NCBI RefSeq assembly: GCF_000758585.1
Contig: NZ_CP009281.1
Location: 6,200,001 to 6,264,000 of the forward strand
From: Paenibacillus sp. FSL R5-0345
GTDB lineage: Bacteria; Bacillota; Bacilli; Paenibacillales; Paenibacillaceae
Length of the DNA stretch: 64,000 nt
Reading direction: 5' to 3'
The notes beneath the pieces are model-generated. The model did no database searches. It worked only from the letters and a program-made list of their open reading frames with translations, and had not been told where the DNA came from. The translations under genes and the position numbers were made by a program. The stretch's first letter is position 1; each line of letters begins with the position of its first letter. Below, in pieces: positions 7,920-16,539 of this stretch.

Positions 7920-10793
7920 TTAAGTGGTTTCCGCCGTCTCAAGCATAAGAGCTTTGGTACGCTCTGTATCACGAATCAGAACCGGCTTCAGATACTTACC
8001 TGTGTAAGACTCCGCAACGGTAATAAGCTTCTCTGGTGTTCCTGTTGCCAGCACAGTTCCGCCGCCACTGCCGCCTTCAGGTCCCATATCGATGAGATAG
8101 TCCGCGGTCTTAATAACATCCAGATTATGCTCAATGACAAGTACTGATTCTCCGGAATCCACCAAGCGATGTAATACTTCTAGTAAACGACCAATGTCAT
8201 CCACATGCAGGCCTGTTGTAGGCTCATCCAAAATATAGAGTGTTTTTCCGGTACTACGACGGTATAGCTCGGAAGCCAACTTCACGCGCTGCGCTTCACC
8301 ACCGGATAAAGTAGTACCTGGCTGACCAATCTTAATGTAACCAAGACCAACATCCATCAGTGTTTGCATTTTACGATGAATACGAGGAATATTCACGAAG
8401 AATTCTGTAGCATCCTCTACCGTCATCTCCAGCACATCAGAAATATTCTTCCCTTTATACTTCACCTCTAGTGTTTCCCGGTTATAGCGCTTGCCCTTAC
8501 ATACTTCGCAAGGAACATAGACGTCCGGCAAGAAGTGCATCTCAATCTTGATAATTCCGTCCCCACGGCAGGCTTCACAGCGTCCGCCTTTTACGTTAAA
8601 GCTAAACCGTCCTTTTTGGAACCCGCGCACTTTAGCTTCATTTGTCTTCGAGAACAGATCACGAATGTCGTCAAATACACCCGTATAGGTTGCTGGGTTA
8701 GAGCGTGGTGTACGCCCAATTGGTGATTGGTCGATTTCAATAACTTTATCGAGATTTTCCAGTCCCCGAATTTCTTTGTGCTCACCAGGTCGAACCTTCA
8801 CAGCTTTATTCAATTGACGCGCCAAGCTCTTATAAAGAATCTCGTTAATCAGTGAGGATTTACCCGAACCCGATACCCCTGTTACCGCAGTAAAAACACC
8901 TAATGGAATCTTCACATTCACATTCTTCAGGTTATTCTCTTTAGCACCACGGATTTCAATCCAGCGATCATCAGTTGCGCGACGCTTAGCGGTTACCGGA
9001 ATAAACTTACGACCGCTTAAATACTCACCCGTTAAGGAATTCGGATCATTCATAATTTCTTCCGGCGTCCCTTGTGCCATAACTTGTCCACCATGAATAC
9101 CTGCACCGGGACCGATATCAATAATATAATCCGCTGCCATCATCGTGTCTTCGTCATGCTCTACAACAATCAGCGTATTCCCTAAGTCACGCATATGCGC
9201 AAGGGTTGAGATGAGGCGATCATTATCCCGCTGATGCAGTCCAATACTTGGTTCATCCAGAATGTACAATACACCCATTAAGCTTGAACCGATCTGAGTC
9301 GCCAACCGGATACGCTGTGCTTCACCACCAGATAGTGAGCCTGCTGCGCGGCTAAGTGTCAAATAGTCTAATCCGACATTTACCAAGAACCCAAGACGAT
9401 TACAGATTTCTTTAAGAATGAGATTGGCGATAGCTGTCTCTTTCTCACTTAACTTTATTTCTTCAAACCAATGCTGACAGTCACCAATTGAGAGATCGGT
9501 AATATCCGAAATATTTTGTTCGTTGATCGTAACCGCTAAAATTTCTTTCTTCAAACGTTTACCCTTACAGACATGACAAGGCTTAGCACTCATAAATCCT
9601 TCGATAAATTCACGAATACCGTCAGATGCGGTCTCCCGGTAACGACGCTCCAGATTCGGAATAATCCCTTCAAAAGCAACCATCGCATCTTTCTTTTGTC
9701 CAAAATCATTCTCATATTTGAAGCGTACCTTCTCACTACCTGTACCATGCAGTAGTTTATTCATATGATCAGGTGATAAACTGCTCACTGGAACGTTCTG
9801 TGGAATATTAAAGTGCTCACACACAGACTTTAGAAATTGCGGATAGTAATTGGAGGTACTTCCGGTCCAAGCTAAAAAAGCACCCTCTTCAATAGATTTC
9901 TCAGCATCAGGAATAAGCAGGTCTGGATCGACCACCATTTTCATACCAAGACCATCGCACTCCGTGCAGGCTCCGAATGGACTGTTGAAAGAGAACATAC
10001 GCGGTGCTAATTCTTCAATACTGAATCCACACACCGGACAAGCAAAGTTAGAGCTAAAGAGAAGCTCTTCCTGCCCGATAATATCCACAAGGATTTTACC
10101 ACCCGAAAGCTTCAGGGCCGTCTCCAATGAATCTGTAAGGCGTGTCTCCATATCATCTTTAACGACAATCCGGTCAACAACAACTTCGATAGTGTGTTTT
10201 TTATTCTTCTCCAACTCGATATCTTCAGACAGATCTCGCAGTTGTCCATCCACACGTACACGTACGAAGCCTTGCTTGGAGATATCTGTGAAGAGCCCCT
10301 TATGTTCCCCTTTACGTCCTGAAATGATAGGCGCCAGGATCTGCAATCGTGTCTTCTCTGGATACTGCATAATCCGGTCTACCATTTGTTCAACGGTCTG
10401 CGAAGTAATCTCAATTCCATGCTCTGGACAATGAGGGTGACCGATTCGCGCGAAAAGCAACCGCAGATAGTCATAAATCTCAGTTACCGTACCTACTGTA
10501 GATCGCGGATTACGACTTGTTGTCTTCTGATCAATAGAGATCGCCGGGGACAATCCGTCTATGGAATCCACATCCGGTTTCTCCATTTGACCCAGGAACT
10601 GACGAGCATAAGCGGACAAAGATTCAACATAACGCCGTTGTCCTTCTGCATAAATGGTATCAAATGCAAGCGACGACTTACCTGATCCGCTCAGTCCCGT
10701 CAGCACGACGAAACGGTCACGTGGAATCGTCACATCGATGTTTTTGAGATTGTGCGCCCTCGCGCCTTTAATTACAATATTATCGTTCGCCAA
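7920..10793 (-). CDS. uvrA: Excinuclease ABC subunit A
   Basis: This is the damage-recognition ATPase of nucleotide excision repair; a UvrA dimer loads UvrB on damaged DNA. Two ABC modules are complete: Walker A GLSGSGKSSLAFDT near residue 33 and GVSGSGKSSL near 640, with signatures LSGGEAQRIRLA and LSGGEAQRVKLA. Zinc-finger cysteine pairs are present (CPVCG near 253, CTEC near 280, CHVC near 408, CEAC and CEVC near 740-765). The length of 957 matches the family. The start is a TTG at 10793, supported by AAGGAGAGG 5-7 bases upstream and by the universal N-terminus (IVIKGARAHNLKN). It is downstream of uvrB on the same strand, across a 437-base spacer full of repeats, so it may also have its own promoter. 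Confidence 0.98.
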   Translation of the reverse strand: MANDNIVIKGARAHNLKNIDVTIPRDRFVVLTGLSGSGKSSLAFDTIYAEGQRRYVESLSAYARQFLGQMEKPDVDSIDGLSPAISIDQKTTSRNPRSTVGTVTEIYDYLRLLFARIGHPHCPEHGIEITSQTVEQMVDRIMQYPEKTRLQILAPIISGRKGEHKGLFTDISKQGFVRVRVDGQLRDLSEDIELEKNKKHTIEVVVDRIVVKDDMETRLTDSLETALKLSGGKILVDIIGQEELLFSSNFACPVCGFSIEELAPRMFSFNSPFGACTECDGLGMKMVVDPDLLIPDAEKSIEEGAFLAWTGSTSNYYPQFLKSVCEHFNIPQNVPVSSLSPDHMNKLLHGTGSEKVRFKYENDFGQKKDAMVAFEGIIPNLERRYRETASDGIREFIEGFMSAKPCHVCKGKRLKKEILAVTINEQNISDITDLSIGDCQHWFEEIKLSEKETAIANLILKEICNRLGFLVNVGLDYLTLSRAAGSLSGGEAQRIRLATQIGSSLMGVLYILDEPSIGLHQRDNDRLISTLAHMRDLGNTLIVVEHDEDTMMAADYIIDIGPGAGIHGGQVMAQGTPEEIMNDPNSLTGEYLSGRKFIPVTAKRRATDDRWIEIRGAKENNLKNVNVKIPLGVFTAVTGVSGSGKSSLINEILYKSLARQLNKAVKVRPGEHKEIRGLENLDKVIEIDQSPIGRTPRSNPATYTGVFDDIRDLFSKTNEAKVRGFQKGRFSFNVKGGRCEACRGDGIIKIEMHFLPDVYVPCEVCKGKRYNRETLEVKYKGKNISDVLEMTVEDATEFFVNIPRIHRKMQTLMDVGLGYIKIGQPGTTLSGGEAQRVKLASELYRRSTGKTLYILDEPTTGLHVDDIGRLLEVLHRLVDSGESVLVIEHNLDVIKTADYLIDMGPEGGSGGGTVLATGTPEKLITVAESYTGKYLKPVLIRDTERTKALMLETAETT

Positions 10794-10846
10794 CGGAACC
10801 TCTCCTTAATGAATCTAATATCAAAGCTTTATCAAAAGCGTTTTCG

Positions 10847-10940
10847 ATCCCTCCCAAACCCTCCCTTCCAAGGGAGGACCCCAAGGGTTGCACCCTCTGG
10901 ACACCCGCATTTTTTGGTGAAGGAGGTTGGGGGGACGGGA
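10847..10940. repeat. GC-rich imperfect inverted repeat between uvrB and uvrA
   Basis: The left arm (CCCTCCCAAACCCTCC) and right arm (GGAGGTTGGGGGGACGGG) are roughly complementary. They enclose a perfect small hairpin (CCTCCCTT-CC-AAGGGAGG, about 10859-10876) and CCCAAGGG. No ORF is credible here. It looks like a dispersed extragenic palindrome. Confidence 0.5.
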
Positions 10941-11047
10941 CTTAGTGACTACGGCGTTCAGATCGCTTATCCCTAGAGGACCGCTTGGACGTTAGGCGCA
11001 CACTAGCTAAGAGCGGAAAGTGCGAGATTACCGCAACTGCTATAACG

Positions 11048-11151
11048 TTGCGGAACGCTGTCCCTACGGGATGCGCGTAAGTGCCAGAAGCGCTGTGGAA
11101 CGCTGTCCCTGCGGGATGCGCTAACTACACAGGGCACTGGGATGCGCGTCC
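11048..11151. repeat. Tandem GGAACGCTGTCCC/GGGATGCGC repeats
   Basis: Two nearly identical 25-base units (11052-11076 and 11097-11121), differing at CCCTAC/CCCTGC, each form a GTCCC-GGGAT hairpin flanked by GC. A third, partial unit (CTGGGATGCGCGTCC) follows at about 11137-11151. They lie in the transcribed spacer between uvrB and uvrA. Confidence 0.6.
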
Positions 11152-11230
11152 ATCTATTTATTCAAAAAGAACGGCCTGGACAGCACCGTTCATTACATAT
11201 TTTAAATATCAGTGATGCGTTTATCGTTTG

Positions 11231-13222
11231 TTACTCGGCCCGAAGCTCCAGCAATGCGTCACGCAGCTCTGCTGCGCGTTCGAATTGCAGGTTCTTCGCT
11301 GCGTCCTTCATCTCAGCTTCCAGACGCTGAATCAGACTTTGTTTCTCTTTCTTATTCATCTTGCCACCAACACCCGTAAGGTAATCCGCTTTAGACTCGG
11401 CAACCTTGGTTGCCTCAATGATGTCACGCACCTTTTTATTAATGGTGGTTGGGGTAATACCGTGTTTCTCATTATGGGCGATCTGGATGGCGCGACGACG
11501 CGATGTTTCGCTCATCGCTTTCTCCATCGAATCAGTGATTCGATCACCGTACATGATTACACGACCCTCGGAGTTCCGGGCCGCACGACCAATCGTCTGA
11601 ATCAGCGAGCGTTCGGAACGAAGGAAGCCCTCTTTATCAGCATCGAGTATGGCAACCAATGATACTTCTGGTAGGTCAAGACCTTCTCTTAGCAGGTTAA
11701 TCCCTACTAAAACATGGAATGTACCGAGACGAAGATCACGTAAGATCGCCATCCGCTCCAGCGTTTTGATATCAGAGTGCATGTAACGAACCTTAATTCC
11801 TATTTCCTTAAAGTAATCCGTCAGATCCTCCGACATCTTCTTCGTCAACGTGGTGACGAGTACACGTTCATCCCGTTCCACCCGTTCGCGAATTTCACTG
11901 ATCAAATCATCGATCTGCCCCTCTGTAGGACGAACCTCAATGATTGGATCTAAAAGACCCGTTGGCCGGATAATCTGCTGCACCATAGTATCACAGTGTT
12001 CCATTTCATAGGGTCCAGGAGTCGCAGAGACGTATATAATTTGCTTCACCTTTTCTTCGAATTCTTCGAATTGAAGTGGACGGTTATCCAGCGCAGATGG
12101 CAAACGGAAACCATGCTCTACCAGCACCGTCTTACGCGCACGGTCACCGTTATACATCGCCCGAATCTGCGGAAGCGTTACATGGGACTCATCAATAATG
12201 ATCAGCATATCATCCGGAAAATAATCCATTAATGTATACGGAGTTGCCCCAGGTTCACGGAAGGTCAGCGGTCCGGAATAGTTCTCAATCCCCGAACAGA
12301 AGCCCACTTCCTTCATCATCTCAATATCATAACGTGTTCGCTGCTCCAGACGTTGAGCTTCCAGAAGTTTACCTGCGTCACGAAGGACTGTTAAGCGATC
12401 TTCCAACTCCTTCTCAATGTTGACCAGTGCCACTCGCATCGTTTCTTCCTTGGTAACAAAGTGAGACGCCGGAAAAATAGCGACATGATCGCGTTCCCCG
12501 ATCAGTTCACCCGTCAGCACATCAATCTCAGTGATTCGCTCAATTTCATCACCGAACAATTCGACCCGAATGGCATGCTCACCCTGAGATGCCGGGAAAA
12601 TCTCAACCACATCACCACGTACACGGAAGGTTCCGCGTACAAAATTGATATCATTACGCTGGTACTGGATATCCACTAGTCTGCTCAAAATCTCATTTCG
12701 AGGCTTCTCCATCCCTACCCGCAATGACAAAAGCAAGCTTCCGTATTCCATCGGCGAACCGAGGCCGTAAATACAAGACACACTCGCCACAATAATAACG
12801 TCACGCCGTTCGAACAAGGAGCTCGTTGCGGAGTGGCGCAATTTATCAATCTCTTCATTAATACTGGAGTCTTTCTCGATATAAGTATCGGAGGAGGGAA
12901 TATACGCCTCTGGTTGGTAATAGTCGTAGTAGCTGACGAAATAGTCTACCGAATTATGCGGAAAAAACTCCTTAAACTCACTCGCCAGTTGGGCAGCCAA
13001 AGTCTTGTTGTGCGCAATAACTAGCGTTGGGCGGTTTAATTTGGAAATGACTTGTGCAACGGTAAACGTCTTACCTGTACCCGTCGCGCCCAGCAGCGTC
13101 TGGTGCTTCTTGCCCTGCCGGATGCCTTGTAGTAATTCCTCTATGGCATGAGGCTGATCGCCCTGGGGTGTATACTCGGACTCCAATTCAAAAGTCTTTG
13201 TACTGACGACAATATCACTCAT
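11231..13222 (-). CDS. uvrB: Excinuclease ABC subunit B
   Basis: This is the helicase-like damage-verification subunit that recruits UvrC. Visible features are Walker A GATGTGKTF near residue 45, the beta-hairpin region (YYDYYQPEAYIPSSDTYIEK, about 98-117), the DESHV box near 343, helicase motif QTIGRAAR near 545 and a C-terminal UVR motif (RLEAEMKDAAKNLQFERAAELRD). The length of 663 is normal. The ATG at 13222 is preceded by AGGGGAG. uvrB is first in the uvrB-uvrA transcript. A TATAAT-like box lies about 45 bases upstream, but I could not find a complete LexA box. Confidence 0.98.
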   Translation of the reverse strand: MSDIVVSTKTFELESEYTPQGDQPHAIEELLQGIRQGKKHQTLLGATGTGKTFTVAQVISKLNRPTLVIAHNKTLAAQLASEFKEFFPHNSVDYFVSYYDYYQPEAYIPSSDTYIEKDSSINEEIDKLRHSATSSLFERRDVIIVASVSCIYGLGSPMEYGSLLLSLRVGMEKPRNEILSRLVDIQYQRNDINFVRGTFRVRGDVVEIFPASQGEHAIRVELFGDEIERITEIDVLTGELIGERDHVAIFPASHFVTKEETMRVALVNIEKELEDRLTVLRDAGKLLEAQRLEQRTRYDIEMMKEVGFCSGIENYSGPLTFREPGATPYTLMDYFPDDMLIIIDESHVTLPQIRAMYNGDRARKTVLVEHGFRLPSALDNRPLQFEEFEEKVKQIIYVSATPGPYEMEHCDTMVQQIIRPTGLLDPIIEVRPTEGQIDDLISEIRERVERDERVLVTTLTKKMSEDLTDYFKEIGIKVRYMHSDIKTLERMAILRDLRLGTFHVLVGINLLREGLDLPEVSLVAILDADKEGFLRSERSLIQTIGRAARNSEGRVIMYGDRITDSMEKAMSETSRRRAIQIAHNEKHGITPTTINKKVRDIIEATKVAESKADYLTGVGGKMNKKEKQSLIQRLEAEMKDAAKNLQFERAAELRDALLELRAE

Positions 13223-13302
13223 TTGCCCGTCTCCCCTCTATCGTCTAAACTAGATTAATATATTATAATTGTTGTCTGAATGTTCTCTCTCCATACGATG
13301 GC

Positions 13303-13395
13303 AAGCTAAACCGCCTTTGGCGTCTCTAAAAGACGTTAAGCGTTTGTGCGAGAATTATAAGGGTTAAAGTATAACGTGAAACTTATACTTCCTTA
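13303..13395 (+). repeat. Structured intergenic repeat, copy R1
   Basis: The first hairpin (GGCGTCT...AGACGTTAAGCGTTT) is followed by a second with stems TATAAGG/CCTTATA and AAGTATA/TATACTT around CGTGAAA. It matches R2 (16141) and R3 (17641) along about 90 bases with paired changes in the stems. It lies upstream of the motA-like gene, possibly just before that gene's promoter. Confidence 0.65.
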
Positions 13396-13447
13396 TAATC
13401 AAAAAATATGGAAGATAAGAATATGTGTTCCCGTTCATTATACAGTG

Positions 13448-13475
13448 TTGATGAAATCGATGCAAACCATAATAC
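13448..13475 (+). promoter_or_regulatory. Candidate promoter of the motA/motB-like pair
   Basis: TTGATG (13448-13453) and TAATAC (13470-13475) are spaced by 16 bases, 25 bases before the start codon at 13500. This is a moderate match only. Confidence 0.3.
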
Positions 13476-13499
13476 ATAGAAATGTTAGGAGCTTAAAGC

Positions 13500-14282
13500 A
13501 TGGATATCACCTCAATAATCGGCCTATTGGCTGGACTGGCTGCGTTAATCGGCGGCTATCTCTGGGAAGGCGGAAGCCTCTCAGGTCTGCTGCAGCTTAA
13601 TGCAGCTTTGATTGTCTTCGGAGGTACAATTGCCGCCGTTATGATCAGTTTCCCGGCATCTAAGCTACGCTCCATCCCAACAGCACTGCGCATGGCCTTC
13701 GGCAGCAACCCTGATCGTGATTTAGAAAAAGCAGAAGAACTCATTTCAATGGCAACCGTGGCGCGTCGCGGCGGTGTGTTAATGTTAGAAAAACAAGCAG
13801 AAATACATCCAGATCCTTTTACACGCGAAGGTCTACTTCTGATTGTCGACGGCACTGACCCTGAACAGGTTAGGCAAATTCTTGAACTGGAAATGGACGC
13901 TAAGGAATTGAAGCATGAGAGCTACGCCAAAATTTTTGAAGCCGCTGGTGGGTATGCTCCTACAATGGGAATTATCGGGACGGTGATGGGTCTCATTCGT
14001 GTGCTAGGCAACCTTACAGACCCTTCAAATCTGGGCACTTCTATCGCAGTTGCATTTACCGCAACACTGTACGGTGTCGCTATCGCTAATTTAATATTTT
14101 TACCCATCGCTTCCAAAATTAAATCCCGCAGTCAAAGTGAGTTACATAGTATGGAAATGCTGCTTGTCGGCATTCTTTCTTTGCAGAACGGAGATCACCC
14201 CTTGCTCGTTCGTAAAAAACTAAACTCATTCATCTCAGACACGGACACGAATGACCGCGCAGAAACTAGAGGTCTTCTATGA
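13500..14282 (+). CDS. MotA-type flagellar stator subunit (MotA/MotP)
   Basis: This is the ion-channel stator subunit that couples proton or sodium flow to flagellar rotation. The 260-residue protein has four hydrophobic segments (about 5-22, 32-50, 150-172, 183-203), a cytoplasmic loop after TM2, and the family hallmark in TM3-TM4 (APTMGIIGTVMGLI and SIAVAFTATLYGVAIANL). The start ATG follows AGGAG by 8 bases. It overlaps the motB-like gene by 4 bases (ATGA), so the two are translationally coupled. The pair stands alone, outside any flagellar cluster in the window, which fits a second stator set such as MotPS. The coupling ion cannot be decided here. Confidence 0.88.
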   Translation: MDITSIIGLLAGLAALIGGYLWEGGSLSGLLQLNAALIVFGGTIAAVMISFPASKLRSIPTALRMAFGSNPDRDLEKAEELISMATVARRGGVLMLEKQAEIHPDPFTREGLLLIVDGTDPEQVRQILELEMDAKELKHESYAKIFEAAGGYAPTMGIIGTVMGLIRVLGNLTDPSNLGTSIAVAFTATLYGVAIANLIFLPIASKIKSRSQSELHSMEMLLVGILSLQNGDHPLLVRKKLNSFISDTDTNDRAETRGLL

Positions 14283-15118
14283 GACAAAGAGACCGGCGAA
14301 AGCGGCGTGTAGAGACTCGGGAAAGCCGCGACCGCTGGATGATTACTTATGCTGATCTAATTACACTTTTGCTTATATTTTTCGTTATATTGTATGCGAT
14401 GAGCAGCCTGGACACGGACAAATATAATATTGTGACGGGTTCGTTATCCGAGACCTTCAAGTCTGGAAGCACTGTTCTTGACGGTGGGAATGGCATTTTA
14501 GATGCCGGGAAGACAACTGAGAGCAGACAGAACAGTGTGGACGGGAATGGTAGGAACGCAGCTGCAACTGCGAGACCGAATGATGGATCTGCTGAACAAA
14601 CGGAGAACGAAGCACCTTCGGCACGTGAGCTGGCATTTCGAGAACAAGAGGCAAAGCTTGCTGAATTAATGGGTGTGATCACCCAATATGTCGAGGCAAA
14701 TAATCTCGGAGAACAAATATTTGTTGCTGACAAACCACAAGGGATAGAAATCACCCTCAGTGACCGTTTTCTCTTTGATGCGGGTAAAGCTAATTTGAAA
14801 TCTCCAGCCTATCCTGCCCTTCAGCAGTTGTCTGGTTTATTCAAAGACATCGGCGCAAAGATTAGCATTGAAGGACATACCGATAATACGCCAGTATCTT
14901 CGGCTTCGCACTACAACGACAACTGGGAGCTATCAGGTGCTCGTGCGCTGTCAGTGCTGCGCTTTTTCTTAGATCATGAGGGGTTGAATCCCGACAATTT
15001 TCAATACGCGGGTTATGCTGATACCCAGCCCACAGCGGAAAACATATCAGCAGCAGGTAAGCAAAAGAACCGCCGTGTAGAGATCATTGTGCTGCGGCAG
15101 CTTCAAGAAGGTGAGTAA
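14279..15118 (+). CDS. MotB/MotS-type stator subunit with OmpA-like peptidoglycan-binding domain
   Basis: It anchors the stator to peptidoglycan and carries the ion-binding aspartate. One N-terminal TM helix (about 21-42) contains TYADLITLLLIFFVILYAMS, where the Asp after Ala is the expected ion site. A long Ser/Asn/Ala-rich linker (about 55-115) precedes a C-terminal OmpA domain (about 155-275) with ISIEGHTDNTPV and KQKNRRVEIIV, the peptidoglycan-contact motifs. The 279-residue length is typical. It overlaps the upstream motA-like gene by 4 bases. The linker is longer and less charged than in many MotB proteins. Confidence 0.88.
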   Translation: MRQRDRRKRRVETRESRDRWMITYADLITLLLIFFVILYAMSSLDTDKYNIVTGSLSETFKSGSTVLDGGNGILDAGKTTESRQNSVDGNGRNAAATARPNDGSAEQTENEAPSARELAFREQEAKLAELMGVITQYVEANNLGEQIFVADKPQGIEITLSDRFLFDAGKANLKSPAYPALQQLSGLFKDIGAKISIEGHTDNTPVSSASHYNDNWELSGARALSVLRFFLDHEGLNPDNFQYAGYADTQPTAENISAAGKQKNRRVEIIVLRQLQEGE

Positions 15119-15224
15119 GTTTAGAACTAATCAATTATTGATAATTAAGCGTTAAAAATTGCAGCATAATAACAATTCAGAAACTGCTTAAAAACACTAC
15201 CATAATAGAACCGCCACACTAAAT

Positions 15225-15405
15225 ACGGAAAACCTCCCTAATTATTTACTTATTATCTTATTCAGGCGCGTAATTAGGGAATTCCTCCCCGATTATTACT
15301 CTTTTTCGTCGGAAATAGTGGTTTTACCGAGAATTTTAAGGAGGAATTCCCTAAAAATCATATTTTCGCGCTAAAAACGTCTAAAATCAGGGAGGTTTTC
15401 CCTCA
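15225..15405. repeat. Intergenic palindromic repeat cluster, copy B
   Basis: Within the 467-base gap 15119-15585, two nested inverted repeats are seen. The outer pair is GGAAAACCTCCCT (15228) with AGGGAGGTTTTCC (15390). The inner pair is TTAGGGAATTCCTCC (15275) with GGAGGAATTCCCTAA (15340). The words match the cluster at 7400-7580. There is no credible ORF. Confidence 0.6.
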
Positions 15406-15506
15406 TTTCATATCAGTAAATTTGATTCCAAGAAAATTTCCACAATTTCCAACAGAATCGAAGATCTAACACAAAGTTATCCGAAGCTCCCATAAGAAAC
15501 ACCAAA

Positions 15507-15537
15507 CAGCAAGTCCCCAAATCACAGAAACTTGCTG
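15507..15537 (-). terminator. Terminator of gcvH
   Basis: On the minus strand CAGCAAGT pairs with ACTTGCTG over 8 bases, followed by TTTGGTGTTT. It lies about 50 bases after the gcvH stop. Confidence 0.55.
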
Positions 15538-15585
15538 CTACAAAAATCACACGCAATGAAATTAATATACAGTGAAAAACCTTAA

Positions 15586-15978
15586 TTACTCTCCTACCAA
15601 TGCTCGGTATCCGGCTGCATCAAGCAGACCTTTTACAGCATCGGCATACTCTCCGTCTACTTCAATTTCAAAAATCCAACCTTCGCCATACGGCTTATCA
15701 TTGATCAGCTCTGGACTTGCTTCTAATCCGTCATTAATCTTGGTAACCGTCCCAGAGACGGGTGAATACAATTCCGATACAGTCTTAACGGATTCGATAC
15801 TACCTACGCTGTCACCGGCTGAAATGGCCGAGCCCACTTCTGGAAATTCCACAAATACGATATCGCCTAACAAATGCTGAGCATGATCCGTAATCCCAAC
15901 ACGTACTACGCGTCCTTCCACTTGCTGTGCCCACTCATGCTCTTCGCTGTAAAGAAGGTTATCTAAAACTTCACTCAT
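15586..15978 (-). CDS. gcvH: Glycine cleavage system H protein
   Basis: H carries the aminomethyl group on its lipoyl arm between the P, T and L proteins. The 130-residue product has the lipoylation site at Lys65 in IESVKTVSELYSPVSG and the family opening (YSEEHEW). I chose the ATG at 15978 rather than the longer frame at 15999 because homologues begin close to this point and GAGGCGG lies at a good distance. It is transcribed away from gcvT-gcvPA-gcvPB, so it lies outside the riboswitch-controlled operon. H is also needed for lipoate relay to other enzymes, which may explain separate control (inference). Confidence 0.96.
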   Translation of the reverse strand: MSEVLDNLLYSEEHEWAQQVEGRVVRVGITDHAQHLLGDIVFVEFPEVGSAISAGDSVGSIESVKTVSELYSPVSGTVTKINDGLEASPELINDKPYGEGWIFEIEVDGEYADAVKGLLDAAGYRALVGE

Positions 15979-16099
15979 TTCAAGCCGCCTCATTTCCAAA
16001 TTGGAATTCTAAATTTAGTTATAGCCTAAGTGATCCCAGAGCATAATGTCAATATTACTAACAGTAAAATAAATTTGTCGTTTTTTTGACTTTTTCTTG

Positions 16100-16128
16100 T
16101 TGACAGCGCCCTCCTATACCCGTTTAAT
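16100..16128 (+). promoter_or_regulatory. Strong promoter of the gcvT operon
   Basis: A perfect TTGACA (16100-16105) and TTTAAT (16123-16128) are spaced by 17 bases. Transcription from here would give a leader of about 400 bases containing repeat R2 and the glycine riboswitch. Confidence 0.7.
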
Positions 16129-16140
16129 GGAGACATACAA

Positions 16141-16237
16141 GAAGAAACGACGTTGTCGTCTTTTTATAGACGATAACCGTTTCTCGAAGAAATATAAGGA
16201 TAATGTATAATGTGAAACATATACTTTCTTATATTTG
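16141..16237 (+). repeat. Structured intergenic repeat, copy R2 (in the gcvT leader)
   Basis: Hairpin 1 is TCGTCT...AGACGA inside AAACG...CGTTT. Hairpin 2 is AATATAAG/CTTATATT with GTATA/TATAC around GTGAAA. It is collinear with R1 and R3 and lies between the promoter and the glycine riboswitch, so it should be transcribed. Confidence 0.65.
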
Positions 16238-16263
16238 AAACAAATACAGTTGCGGATGATGGC

Positions 16264-16456
16264 ATAGGGAGAGACTGTCTCACTTGAAGACGGCGCCGAA
16301 GGAGTAAACCCTAACAGGGTGAATCTCTCAGGCAAAAGGACCTTTGTCGGACGTATCTCTGGAGAGCATCAGACGCAGGGCGAAGGTGCGTCAGGTCACC
16401 AACGGGGAAACTTGCAGGTTAGTTACGCAGGGTAACTCTCAGGTACAAAGGACAGA
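16264..16456 (+). ncRNA. Tandem glycine riboswitch
   Basis: Two glycine aptamers lie head to tail. Aptamer 1 (about 16266-16341) has GGGAGAGACTG, GCCGAAGGAG and GGTGAATCTCTCAGG with AAAAGGACC. Aptamer 2 (about 16352-16456) has CTCTGGAGAGC, GGGCGAAGG and GTAACTCTCAGG with ACAAAGGACAGAG. These are the hallmark words of the family. An intrinsic terminator overlaps the 3' end, so glycine most likely prevents termination and turns on gcvT-gcvPA-gcvPB. Confidence 0.95.
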
Positions 16457-16508
16457 GCAGAAAGCGATTAGTGCATTTATGCATGATTGCTTCTGCCTGT
16501 CCTTTTTT
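16450..16508 (+). terminator. Riboswitch-controlled terminator before gcvT
   Basis: GGACAG (16450-16455) pairs with CTGTCC (16497-16502), with further inner pairing (GCAGAAAGC with GCTTCTGC), followed by TTTTTT. The 5' arm overlaps the end of the second glycine aptamer, the layout expected for an expression platform. Confidence 0.85.
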
Positions 16509-16539
16509 CGTATGTAATCAGATCAAGGGGAGTGACGAC

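Noticed and set aside
11048..11151. CRISPR-like array
   Set aside because: There are only two full units with no regular spacer series and no cas genes; they are hairpin repeats.
13223..13300. LexA/SOS box upstream of uvrB
   Set aside because: Only a GAAC half site (AGAGAACATTC) is present. I could not find the matching GTTC half at the right spacing.
15572..15880. Plus-strand ORF antisense to gcvH
   Set aside because: It is a shadow of gcvH with no ribosome site and low-complexity Ser/Thr/Pro composition.
16471..16539. N-terminal extension of gcvT
   Set aside because: It translates the riboswitch terminator hairpin. The ribosome site and homology start point to 16540.
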